A stretch of DNA of 64,000 bases from CAVVEC01 sp963770485. GTDB lineage: Bacteria; Acidobacteriota; Terriglobia; Terriglobales; Acidobacteriaceae. The stretch spans positions 256,698-320,697 of the forward strand of contig CAVYPX010000011.1 in NCBI GenBank assembly GCA_963770485.1, written 5' to 3'. The notes beneath the pieces are model-generated. The model ran no database searches. It worked only from the letters and a program-made list of their open reading frames with translations, and had not been told where the DNA came from. This document shows positions 50,087-60,700 of this stretch, in pieces. The position numbers were made by a program, and so were the translations under genes. Numbering within the stretch: the first letter of the stretch is position 1; each line of letters begins with the position of its first letter.

Positions 50087-51700
50087 CTAAGGTTGAATCA
50101 TTTTCATTAGGTTGATGCCATTGGGTAGAACCTGTTGCCCTTGGGGGGTTTTTCCTGACTCAAAGATTGTTTGCCAGTATTCGTAATTTTGTTTGCCGCC
50201 AAAAACTGATAGGGAAAGGTCACGGTTTACCCAGAGGGGCATCTTGATGAGGTTGGTAAGGAAGTTCTCGATGTTGTCCCAAAGAGGCTCTGGGAGGCGA
50301 TATTGACAGAGCTTTTCTTCTTGGATTGGTTTTCCGGTCGTGATGAAATAATTCTGCACAATCTGACGGACAAATCGAAGCCAGGAATAAAGAATCTCCT
50401 CGCGACTCAAGCGATAAGCAATCAGATGGGGTTCAGGGATGTCGCTTCCTTTTTGGATTTGGTTCTCAATTCGAGCGGTACCGAGAGCCGGATCGTATCG
50501 GCCTATGTAAATTTTTGAAGCTATGATGTTCATCAGCTTCAGTATTTGCTCTTTTTCAAGGTCTCGCGGATTCTCGTTGTTGTCGAGACCGTAGTTCAAT
50601 GGTGTCTCAAGGGCGTCGCCGAAAATGAAAAATGAGTAGAACGTCTTTTCCACCGTGCTATAAGAGAGGGGCCGCTCCTTGCCCTTGCCGGCAAAGTCTA
50701 TGTAGTCCTTCAACTTGTTTTCGGGATGATGGGTAATGCTGTCACGGACGGCGTCCAAAATGTAACGGCGCATTTCACGCCACTCGCCTTTGAAGTGATT
50801 GACTAAATCTTTCTCAGAGAACCCCTCGGCATCTGGGGGCAAGCCACGTTCCTTCCTGTATCTGTCAAGACGGTCCCCGAAAAGAGCACTCCCAAGGTGT
50901 CTCTGTACCGATTTGTCGAAGGCAATCTGACGTAGAGTGGTTCCTGCATTTGTGTTTGCAGTGAGCAGAACATCAACGTTCGGATTCAGAAAAATTCGTA
51001 AGGGTAAGTCTCGGACTCCAAGCAATACTTGAGCAGTAGCCTTGTGTTGACCGTCAAAGACCTTGACTCGGGTCTTGCTTTGGCCGTTCGTAAGCTCCGC
51101 CCACCCAAGAGACACTTGAAGTTGAGGGCGCTTCTTGTGAAATTCGTCGATTAGACCATTGAGACTGCCCCCAACAGCTCTGGGATTTATCCGGTCGTCG
51201 TGAAAGAGGTATTCGATTGGCAGCTTAGCGAAAAAATATTGTAGCCCGCTGAGGTCGTCTCGGTAGAGTGGGACATTCTGGATATCGTTTCTTCCGAGTT
51301 CTGAAAAAGAAAAACTGACAGAGTTTTGTCCAATGACCAAAGCAAGCTCATGCACTGCCCCCTTGTAGTGCAGCAGAACATCGCCTAAATTCGGCCCACG
51401 ATTCTCGTTTGCCACCTCATCTCGAATTGAGGCGAATCTGGCCAGCACTCGTGCCACTCGTAGATCACTTGCCTGCTTAGACCGATTACAGGAGGAGTGA
51501 GTCAATGCAAAGTTGCTGGGGTCATCTTTGCCTCCAGTTTTTAGGGGTTCGACGTGGTCGATATCTACCGCATTGGCGTGAAGCACGACATCGATTGCCT
51601 TCTCGCAAATGAAACAGTTACCTCCCTGTGACTTTAGTAGTCGCGTCTCTAGCTCCTTACGTTGATCAGCCGAAAGGCTGTTGAGATAAAGTGATCCCAT
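50087..51700 (-). CDS. HNH endonuclease / DGQHR-domain protein
   Basis: 537 residues. N-terminal HNH nuclease with C29-x-x-C32, the D48-H49 pair in DIDHVEPLKTGGKDDPSNF, N63, and C71-N in SSCNRSKQ, a zinc-ribbon HNH. At 215-219 FDGQHK, followed by ATAQVLLG, matches the DGQHR motif of DndB-like proteins, which regulate or bind phosphorothioate-modified DNA systems. The remaining C-terminal 300 residues are unrecognised. HNH plus DGQHR could be a modification-dependent nuclease; no dnd genes are in the window. Monocistronic on the minus strand, divergent from the restriction-modification gene. Confidence 0.75.
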   Translation of the reverse strand: MGSLYLNSLSADQRKELETRLLKSQGGNCFICEKAIDVVLHANAVDIDHVEPLKTGGKDDPSNFALTHSSCNRSKQASDLRVARVLARFASIRDEVANENRGPNLGDVLLHYKGAVHELALVIGQNSVSFSFSELGRNDIQNVPLYRDDLSGLQYFFAKLPIEYLFHDDRINPRAVGGSLNGLIDEFHKKRPQLQVSLGWAELTNGQSKTRVKVFDGQHKATAQVLLGVRDLPLRIFLNPNVDVLLTANTNAGTTLRQIAFDKSVQRHLGSALFGDRLDRYRKERGLPPDAEGFSEKDLVNHFKGEWREMRRYILDAVRDSITHHPENKLKDYIDFAGKGKERPLSYSTVEKTFYSFFIFGDALETPLNYGLDNNENPRDLEKEQILKLMNIIASKIYIGRYDPALGTARIENQIQKGSDIPEPHLIAYRLSREEILYSWLRFVRQIVQNYFITTGKPIQEEKLCQYRLPEPLWDNIENFLTNLIKMPLWVNRDLSLSVFGGKQNYEYWQTIFESGKTPQGQQVLPNGINLMKMIQP

Positions 51701-52089
51701 TTCCTTGGCTCCTTCTTAATCAGTTCAAAGCCTCGCAAACTGCTGTGCGAGGTGGATCAGTGAGACGCGGGGGTTGTGTCGATAATGATGACAGAGCGTT
51801 GGTTGGAGTCGTGGAGACAAATGATATTACCTTTGTCGAAATTGCCGCTGAAGGACGCAGAGCATGTGGTTGTTGCCGTCTATCCAACGGGCTCTTGTTC
51901 CTCGATGAGCGAGCCGGTGTGGCTTGCTGGCTTGCTCTGAGGCGAATTTTAGCACTCGTAATGCGGCATTGTTGTAAAACTGAGCGGGATGATCGTGGTT
52001 GGACACCCCGTTGACTTGAAAAGCACAGGTTTCAACTCGATCGGTGAGGAATGGAATCCAGGTTGTACACTGGGCCTTCACTCTGAGAT
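51701..52089. other. Divergent intergenic region
   Basis: 389 bases between the HNH-DGQHR gene and the restriction-modification gene. Should hold both promoters. Open frames exist on both strands but show no family pattern; a minus-strand piece (about 51830-52000, reading ...GTRARWIDGNNHML...) looks protein-like and could be a remnant. Not called. Confidence 0.35.
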
Positions 52090-55000
52090 ATGTCTCTGGT
52101 CCTCAAACCGACGCACGCTACGGTCAAGGCCTATTACGATATTCTGGGCCAATTCGGCCAATTACACATCGATCACGAGATGGCAGTTCGCAGTGCGTTT
52201 CAGGATCTGCTGGCCAAGTCCGGGCGCAAGGCCAAGCCGCCGCTGACGCTGGTCCCGGAATACCGGATCGAGCGTGCCCGTGGCTCCTCGGTCATCGTGG
52301 ACGGAGCACTTGTCGATCTTTACCATTTGCCGCACGGCTATTGGGAAGCGAAAGACGAAAAAGACGATCTCGCTAAGGAAGTCCAGTTCAAGCTCGACAA
52401 GGGCTATCCTCGCGACAATATCATTTTCCAGGCCCCGGAACGCGCGATTCTCTATCAGGGCGGCGCGCGCATCTTCGACGAGAGCATCTCGCGCCCCGAA
52501 TCTTTGGTCCAGGTCAGTCAACCAGTTCTTCGACTACAAAGCTCCCCACATTCAGGAGTGGGAACAAGCCGTCGGCGATTTCTCCGAGCGCATCCCGGAG
52601 CTGGCGGCCGCCGTAAAGAAAACCATTGACGACGAACGCCGCCTGAATCCCGCCTTCGTCCGCAGCTTCGAGGACTTCTATGCTCTTTGCCGCCAGGCCA
52701 TCAATCCCAATCTCTCGGAGGAAGCCGTCGAGCGCATGCTGGTGCAGCATCTGCTCACTGAGCGCATCTTCCGTAAGATATTCGCCAACCCGGATTTCAC
52801 CCGTCGCAACGTGGTCGCCGCCGAAATCGAAAAGGTAATCACGAAGCTCACCAAACGCGCCTTCAACCGCGATGAGTTTCTGGGCAACCTCGATCGCTTC
52901 TACAAAGCCATCGAGCAGAGCGCAGAAAACGCCACCAGCTTCTCCGAAAAGCAGGCCTTCCTTAATAAAGTCTACGAGCGCTTTTTTCAGGGCTATTCGC
53001 CGAAGGAAGCCGATACCCATGGCATCGTCTACACTCCGCAGCCCATCGTCAACTTCATGGTGCGCAGCGTCGAGGAGATCCTGCAAAAAGAATTCGGACG
53101 TTCCCTCGGCGATAAAGGCGTCCACATCCTCGATCCCTTCGTCGGCACCGGCAACTTCATCGTCGGTATCATGCAGGAGATCAAAGCTACCGACCTGCAA
53201 TACAAATACGAAAATGAACTGCACTGCAACGAAGTCATGCTGCTTCCCTACTACATCGCCAGCATGAATATCGAGCACGCGTACTTCGACCGCACGGGCG
53301 AGTACAAAGCATTTCCGGGAATCTGTTTGGTGGACACGTTCGAGCTGGCAGAGTCAAAGCAAGTGCCGATGTTCACGAGCAAAACACACAACGAGTCGAA
53401 CGTCAGAAGCAACAACAAATCTTCGTGATCATCGCCAATCCGCCTTACAACGCTGGCCAAGTCAACGAGAGCGACAACAATAAGAATCGGAAGTACCCGG
53501 TCATTGACCGTCGCATTTCGGAAACTTATGGAAAACGTTCACAAGCGACACTCCTGAGAAAACTCCAGGATCCATATCTGAAAGCGATTAGGTGGGCCAC
53601 CGACAGGATTGGAATCGATGGAATCGTTTGTTTGGTTACGAACGGCAGCTTTATCGATGATCGCTCACTAGACGGAGTTCGCGACTCCTTGGGGCGGGAG
53701 TTCGATCAAGTCTACGTGCTCGACCTAGGTGGTAATGTTCGCAAGAATCCGAAATTGTCGGGGACGACGCACAACGTCTTCGGAATCCAAGTTGGTGTGA
53801 GCATTAACCTGTTCGTGCGGAAAACAGGCGGAGAGAAAGATGCGTGTTGCCCGATACGATATACGTCGGTTGATTTAGCTTGGCGGAAGGAACAGAAGTA
53901 CGATTTCTTAAACAGGGTCGGCGACTTTAGAGGCGTCACGTGGGACACAGTCAAGCCCGATGCGAACCACACCTGGATTACACAAGGGCTGCGGCCAGAT
54001 TTCGGGGGGTACCTCGGCCTTATCGGAGGGTCTGGCGGCCAACAGATTTTCAGTCTGAACTCACTTGGAATATCAACGAACCGCGACGCTGTGGCGTACG
54101 CGTTTCAAAAAGCACAACTGGAGCAGACGATACGGGAGTTTCTCGACGCGTATAACGTCGAAGTGATCCGTTATCAACAGGCCGGCAAGCCAAAGGACCT
54201 GGATGAGTTTCTCAAGAAGTCAAAAATCAAGTGGAGTGAGACCCTAAAAGCAAAAGCCAAGCGGGGACGCATAGGCGACTTCATCGCGGGAGCGGCTGGG
54301 AAAACGCTATACCGCCCATTCACAACCAAATGCCTCTACTACGATGACACCCTAGTGGACAGGCCCGGTGCTTTCGCTCGAATTTTTCCCGAACATCATC
54401 AAGATCGAAACCTGCTAATGGCGCTAACCGACGTCGCCGGGAGATCACCGTTCAGCGTCCTAGCCTCGGAGTATCCAGTCGATCTTCACCTCTGTTCTAC
54501 CACAGATGCGTTCCAGTGCTTCCCCTTCTACACCTACGCCGAAGACGGCACCCACCGCCGCGAGAACATCACCGACTGGGCGCTCGAACAATTCCGTACC
54601 CACTACCAGGATCGCTCCACCACCAAGTGGGACATCTTCCACTACATCTACGCCGTCCTGCATCACCCCGAGTACCGCGCGCGCTACGCTGCGAACCTCC
54701 GCCACGAACTTCCCCACGTGCCCTTTGCCTCTGTGGCCCCTGCGCGCTCTGTGATGAAAGATTTTGAAGTTTTCAGCTCGTTAGCAAAAGCCGGCCGGCG
54801 GCTAGTCGAAGTGCATGTCCATTACGAACGGCAACCCGAATACCCGCTCACGAAGAAAGAGAAAGCCGGAGAAAAACTGGACTATCGCGTCACCAAGATG
54901 AAGTTGAGCAAGGACAAGACCGCGCTCATCTACAACCAATTCCTAACGCTCAGCGACATTCCGAAGGAAACCTACGAGTACCGTCTCGGTAACCGCTCCG

Positions 55001-55185
55001 CCTTGGAATGGGTCATCGACCAATACCAAGTTTCGATCGACAAGCGAAGCGGGATTAGCAATGACCCCAATAGGCCCGACGATCCTACCTATATCCTTCG
55101 CCTCATCGGTCAGATCGTGACCGTCAGTCTAGAGACTGTGGAGATAGTTGGTTCCTTGCCGTCTCTAGGTCTTGAACAGGATTGA
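52090..55185 (+). pseudogene. Type IIG-like restriction-modification enzyme with two frameshifts
   Basis: Fused restriction endonuclease and N6-adenine methyltransferase of about 1030 residues. N-terminal PD-(D/E)xK nuclease (LVDLYHLPHGYWEAKD with D...E-A-K), helical linker, methyltransferase with SAM motif DPFVGTGNF and catalytic NPPYN, then a specificity region. Reading shifts frame twice: near 52513-52520, one extra base (CAGGTCAGTCAAC instead of expected CAGGTCGTCAAC); and near 53384-53390, one missing base (TTCACGAGCAAAAC where an E-Q-N-T reading needs one more). The middle segment is conserved only in its shifted frame, so the lesions do not cancel and a full protein cannot be made. Real decay or sequencing errors are both possible. 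Confidence 0.82.
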
Positions 55186-55447
55186 CTTTTCCGCCGCGCA
55201 GACCGCGTGCAGGAATGGCGCAACTCATTGGTTATAAACGGGGAATGAGACGAAAGTGGTGTACGCCTTGGCTGTGGATGATAGTACAATTTGTCGCGGC
55301 CGAGTTGCTGGAATCTTGCTGTTAGTTTGACGGGGCGCTTGGGCTTCATGGCCGGGGAGTGTAGCAGGCCGAGGCGCAGGTTAGGCATCGAGGAATAATG
55401 GCGCAGCCCTTCGATACCCTCATAAGAGCCGATTTTCTTCAGGGGCA

Positions 55448-56983
55448 ATGCCAGAGGCAGTCTTCTGGGGGCGGATAGCCCTGACAATCGGCCTTGCTGG
55501 CTTGGGGGCGAGCCTTTTGCTTGCACTGGCAAACCTTCGCGATCGGATTTCGCTTAAACGCGGCAGTGATAATCCAACTACGTATCGGCCACCCAAATGG
55601 GGACTGCTCGACCGATCGCTGGGCGAGTTTTTCGCAGACCCGGCGCACACAGCTCCACTCAGCCCAGACGCAGCGGCCGAGTATATCATCGGGCGTCTTG
55701 AAGCTACCCGAGACATGACGCAGTCTGTTATCCGCTACTTCTCATACGCGCCCTTGCTGTGCGGGCTTATGGGAACGATATTTGCACTCCGAGCACTTTT
55801 GGTCGTTCAAGGCAATACATTGCAGCAGATCCAGCCGCACTTAGCGGGAGTATTCGCGGGGACTCTTGCGGGGATTCTCGGTTCGCTGCTGGCGGCGGTG
55901 GGCGGCCTAGTGCTCGATTGGACCTCACTCTCGACCGTGAATCGTGCTCAGGATTTTATCCATCGACATATTCTTCCTACACTCCCTGAGCGACGCATTG
56001 CCGTTCGTATCGAAGATGCCGTTCTTGCGCTAATCGCCGAAAAGGCGCAGGCGGTCGCTGACAGTTTCAGGAACTCGATGCAACCGGTCGCCACACAAAT
56101 GGAGGACATCGCCGAACGGTGCGGAAAATCTGCGGAGGCCGCTGCAAAGGCGCTGTCAGAAGCGGCGAGGGTCGTCCGGGAAGCGGGCGACTTGGAGCTT
56201 GCCTCACGTAATTTCAAGTCTGGGGCTCACATGATTGACAGCTCGGCGGAGCAGCTCTCGGATGCGACGAAACAGACGGCCGAGGTGATCTTGCGCGTCG
56301 GTGAAATTCGGGAATCTCTCACCGAACTCCTTAATCGTATCCGTGAAAGCTCGGATAACCTGAGTGGTGCGAGCACTCGCCTAGCAGTCGAGTTGGCATC
56401 CAGGATGGTGGAGCTTCATGCGCAAGGGGAGAAGCTGCAAGCCAGCGCAGGAGTCCTGCATCCGGCCATACAAGGTTTGTCGGCAGAACTCGTCCGGCGA
56501 GCGGCTTCGGATTCGGCACACCTTGAGGTCATCAGAGGTCACATCGAAACAAGTAGTCGCACGTTTACAACGGTGACTGAGATTTTGAAAGGGTCCTCAG
56601 ATGAGCTGAAAACTGTTCCGACACGAATCGAGGCAATTGGCGGGTCGATTGCCCACGGAATGAAACAAGGCGTCGCGACGGGGATGGATCTGGTTGCCGA
56701 GAACATTGCAAAGCGACTAGATACCTTGGTCGCGATTTTGGAGCGGAGCGTGGGATCCCTCGCTAAGGCTATCAGTGAAACAAAACCGCGACTCGATGGA
56801 GATGGCCTCATGAGTTCTCGGGAACTGGTTACGAGCATTCATGAGGCCGTAGACGAACTGAGGAAGACTTCTGGTGAGTGCCGAAGGCTCGCCGAGGCCC
56901 TTCAGAAAATTCAATCGAGCCATACTGATAGTTCTGCCAAGAAGGCGGATGGCTTCTTCCGGCGATTTTTTGGGGACAGGTAA
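55448..56983 (+). CDS. zorA: ZorA-like membrane motor protein with long tail
   Basis: 511 residues. Three transmembrane helices: about 8-28 (GRIALTIGLAGLGASLLLAL), 97-120 (YFSYAPLLCGLMGTIFALR...) and 133-157 (VFAGTLAGILGSLLAAVGGL), matching the MotA/TolQ/ExbB core. From about 165 on, a continuous helical region rich in A/E/R/S extends to residue 500, like the cytoplasmic tail of ZorA in Zorya anti-phage systems. Ends in KKADGFFRRFFGD. Six bases before the ZorB-like gene. It should form the pentameric ring of a proton-driven motor around the ZorB dimer; the family role is established, its use here is inference. Confidence 0.82.
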   Translation: MPEAVFWGRIALTIGLAGLGASLLLALANLRDRISLKRGSDNPTTYRPPKWGLLDRSLGEFFADPAHTAPLSPDAAAEYIIGRLEATRDMTQSVIRYFSYAPLLCGLMGTIFALRALLVVQGNTLQQIQPHLAGVFAGTLAGILGSLLAAVGGLVLDWTSLSTVNRAQDFIHRHILPTLPERRIAVRIEDAVLALIAEKAQAVADSFRNSMQPVATQMEDIAERCGKSAEAAAKALSEAARVVREAGDLELASRNFKSGAHMIDSSAEQLSDATKQTAEVILRVGEIRESLTELLNRIRESSDNLSGASTRLAVELASRMVELHAQGEKLQASAGVLHPAIQGLSAELVRRAASDSAHLEVIRGHIETSSRTFTTVTEILKGSSDELKTVPTRIEAIGGSIAHGMKQGVATGMDLVAENIAKRLDTLVAILERSVGSLAKAISETKPRLDGDGLMSSRELVTSIHEAVDELRKTSGECRRLAEALQKIQSSHTDSSAKKADGFFRRFFGDR

Positions 56984-56989
56984 AGACGA

Positions 56990-57727
56990 ATGGCGAGGCG
57001 ACGCGGAGGTCAGGGGTTTCACTATGACGTTTGGCCCGTTATTGCCGATGCCTTTCTTGCCTTATTGGCCGTGGTCGTTGTGATGGCCTCCGGTCGGCAG
57101 CCTGCCGACACTGAGGTTGATAAGTTAAAGAGCGAAATACTCGACAAATCGCATCACGAATATTCAGGATTGCTTGCTGACGTCGAAATTGGGACGAAGT
57201 GGGCGCGATTCGTTCTGACGGAGGAGAGTCTCTCGTTCCCAAAATGTCAGTGGACTCTTCCCACGGGGAAGCAAGAACAGATACAAACATTATTTCAATG
57301 GATTGGTCAGCGCCGCCGACTCTTGCGGCAGATTAGGATTGAGGGTCATGCCGATCGACAATGGTTGGGTGTAGGGTGCGGCGAAGTGGGACCGTACTTG
57401 GACAACCTGCAGCTTTCTCAGAACCGAGCGCGTGCGGTTTACAACGTACTGCTGGGGTTTACGCCGGAAACTCGAGTTGGATTGCAGGAACTTCTAAATG
57501 ACCAGGGGAGTCCCCCTGCTTCCCCGGACGGACTGGAATACCTGAGAGACCTTGCGAAGCGCGGATGCTTAGAAGTGGCGGGTTATGGCGATCGGCATCC
57601 GCGTGATAAATCCGATCCGGACTCACCCAAGAATCGTCGAGTGGAAATTGTGATTGAATTTCGAGAACCGGTTGGTTCGCAGTCGTCTGCAGTGGCAGAC
57701 TCTGGTACCTGCGAGGCGTCCCAATGA
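56990..57727 (+). CDS. zorB: ZorB-like OmpA/MotB protein
   Basis: 245 residues: short cytoplasmic N-terminus, one transmembrane helix (VWPVIADAFLALLAVVVVMA, about 15-34) with D20 at the position of the proton-binding aspartate of MotB/ZorB, and an OmpA-like peptidoglycan-binding domain (IRIEGHADRQWL, LSQNRARAVYNVLL, GYGDRHPRDK, NRRVEIVIEF). The intact aspartate suggests a working motor. Overlaps the next gene by ATGA (57724-57727), so motor and effector are translationally coupled. Confidence 0.85.
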   Translation: MARRRGGQGFHYDVWPVIADAFLALLAVVVVMASGRQPADTEVDKLKSEILDKSHHEYSGLLADVEIGTKWARFVLTEESLSFPKCQWTLPTGKQEQIQTLFQWIGQRRRLLRQIRIEGHADRQWLGVGCGEVGPYLDNLQLSQNRARAVYNVLLGFTPETRVGLQELLNDQGSPPASPDGLEYLRDLAKRGCLEVAGYGDRHPRDKSDPDSPKNRRVEIVIEFREPVGSQSSAVADSGTCEASQ

Positions 57728-60700
57728 CAGGGGGAACCTCGGAACCAAATGATGAACGCCAGGAACGGAGGGAAATCGCCCGCAATCGTATTCGACAGAT
57801 CTTTCGTTTTTTGAAGGACTTCAATGGGCTCCGCAATCCCATTAAACGTCAGATCTCGGAACAGCCCTGGGTTCTATGGATTCACGATCTGCCAATCCAT
57901 CCTTGTCTGTGGCTGCGGGGCCGAGACTCCGGAGATGATGGAGGCAGCACCGAAGGCGAGGATTCGGGTGAACTCCTCCTTCGCGTCCGTCGGGCGGACG
58001 TGCCTAGGCCGCCGACGCTACCCAGCGTATTGAATGGATGGTTGCCGAATAATTACAAGGACCCTAGTGTAGCCGTCGTCGAGCCTCTATCGGAACGCCA
58101 GACAGGAAGTGGAGACGGGACAGAGGTCGAGAAGTTTGATGCTGCGGAAGAGCGGGTCCATGCGTTCGAGCAGTGGAGGATGGAACGCGATCATTGGGTT
58201 GCAGAAGCCCTGCCTGCACAACGAGCCCTGCAGGTTTTTAATCGAATCTACGAGCTTCAGGGGCGACTCGAACGTGAGGGTGAGTCCGTTCAGCTAGTAC
58301 TTGGACAGGGGATTCTCGTTTGGCGGCAGAACGAGGGCGATATCCGGCATCCGATAGTTATTCAGAGGCTTCAGCTTTCATTTGACCCTTTTACTCCCGA
58401 GTTTAAAATCATTGAGACAGCACAACCGCCAGAACTCCTGCGACCCTTGTTGTCTGTAAGCCAAGATGTGGCGGCCCAAACGATTCAACAAGCCGATGAA
58501 GAATTTGCCGCCCAAGATCTAGATCTACTCCAGATCGACAAAATAGAAGGTCCGCTGCGTCGAGTTGCTGCGGCTCTTCATTCGGAGGGACGGTTCATAA
58601 AACCGGGAGAAACGGTAGAACATGTGAGCGGACCCCAGATTGTTTGCGATGCCGTGATTTACGTGCACCGAAGAGCTCAAGGGTTTGCTATCGCGCTAGA
58701 CTATGTACTTGAAGACCTTCAACAGCGAGACGATTTCCCTCCGGGTCTTGTCCGGATTTCCGGAATCGAGCCACCGCTTCCAGAGCTAGAGTCAACGAGT
58801 CATTATTCAGCATGGGAACAGCCACCCGAAATTCTCTTCACTAAAGAGGCAAACGACGAACAATTCCAAATTGCCGAGCGATTAGAACGGTACAAGAACG
58901 TTCTCGTACAAGGACCGCCCGGCACTGGCAAAACGCACACAATTGCCAATCTCATAGGCCATTTGCTGGCCGATGGCAAAAGAGTCCTCATCACCGCGCT
59001 CACATCGAAGGCGTTGCGCGTCCTTCGCGACAAGGTCGTTGAGCCACTGCAGACACTGTGTGTCAGCGTTTTGGATAACGAGACCGAGAGTCGAAAACAA
59101 CTTGAGGCTTCCGTGGACGCAATGGTTGCGCGTCTTACCTCTGATGATCCTGCAATGTTGGATCAAGAGGGTGATCGACTGGAAACTGACCGGAACCGAT
59201 TGATATCTGAATTGTCAGCACTGCAACGAGCTCTCATCGACGCACGTCAGGATGAATATCGCGATTTGATTGTCGACGGAATGCGGACGCCTCCATCGGT
59301 CGCAGCACGATTTGTCGCCGAAACAACTGAACGAAACGGCTGGATTCCAGGCCCTATCGAACCAGGAGTTGCGGCACCGTTATCCGATGAGGAAGTCGCC
59401 GAGATGTACGGCACGAACGCCTCCATCAGTTCCGACATTGAAATCGAATTGAGTCGCTGGCGACCGGCTCCCGGAGATGCGGTCGGAGCGGAAGAGTTTG
59501 CTGGTGAGTGTGAGCGGTGGCGAATGCTCCAAGAATCTGATAAGGCAACCGGAGCAAGTCTATGGAGTGAAACCCTTTACGAAGCGACCTCAGACGAACT
59601 TATCTCGATCAAGGAAAGGATTCGTGATTCCGTCGATCTGTTGACCAATGCCGCAGGATGGAAACTTGATGCCGTAGGTGCAGGGTTAAAAGGGAGTAGC
59701 GAAGCTATAGCTCCATGGGAGGAGTTGGCCCAGAGGCTTGAGAAACTCCATTCGCAGTCCGAATCTTCTCTTGGCCTTCTTCTTGATTGTCGATGCGCTC
59801 TCGGTGCCGGTGTTTCTGCCGGGAGTCAGCGCATTGTCGCAGCGGAGATCCGTGCCTTTGTGGAAGGAGGCGGGAAACTGAATGCATTCCGGCTGATGGC
59901 GAAACCTGCGTGGCGAAAGTTCATTGGGAGTTCAAGGGTAAATGACGCGCAGCCGCAAGACGTAACTCACTTTCAGGCTCTGGAAGTTTTTGCTTCTCTG
60001 CAGGAAGCTCGGTATTCGATGGGTACTCGGTGGGCTAACCAAATAGAGCGCCGACAAGGAACTCGCTGGGAGGACTTTGGTAGCAAACCGGAGGAAGGTG
60101 CCGTTCTTTCCATCCCTACAATACGTGCATTGCTGTCATGGCATTCCGAGGCGTTAAAGCCCCTTGTCAAGGCTCTTCAGAATGCCGGCTTTAAGTGGGA
60201 TGATTTCATCAATGCACAAGAAGTTCAACCGGGCGAACATATGGAGCTACGACGCCTTGTCAAGGCAGTCATTGGTTCCCTCCCAGGAATAGTCGCCGCG
60301 CGGATCAATTTACTTGAGTTAAAAGAGCTTGATCGCAAGTTTCATCGATGGAACCGCGCTCTTTTTTCGCCAAACGCAAACCTTCTTCCAGCATCAGCCG
60401 TCCTCGATTTAAGAGTAGCGGTCAGCAACAAGGATTATCGTGCATATGACCTTGCATATCGCCGGCTAGCCGATCTGCATGTACTGGGTCCGACTTTTCA
60501 ACGTCGTCGAGAGTTGATAGGTCGGCTCGGTATTGCAGCTCCTGCCTGGGCAGCGGTCATTCAGAACAGAACCGGACGCCATGGCGGATCTGAAGGACCG
60601 GGATCAACGAAAGAAGCTTGGAGATGGTTGCAGTTCGTCCAAGAACTCGATCGCCGGGCGAGAGTATCAATTTCAGACATTCAGAACAGAATCCATGATC

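Noticed and set aside
51691..52081. Open frames on both strands in the HNH / restriction gap
   Set aside because: No recognisable family; one minus-strand piece looks protein-like but has no supported start or partner.
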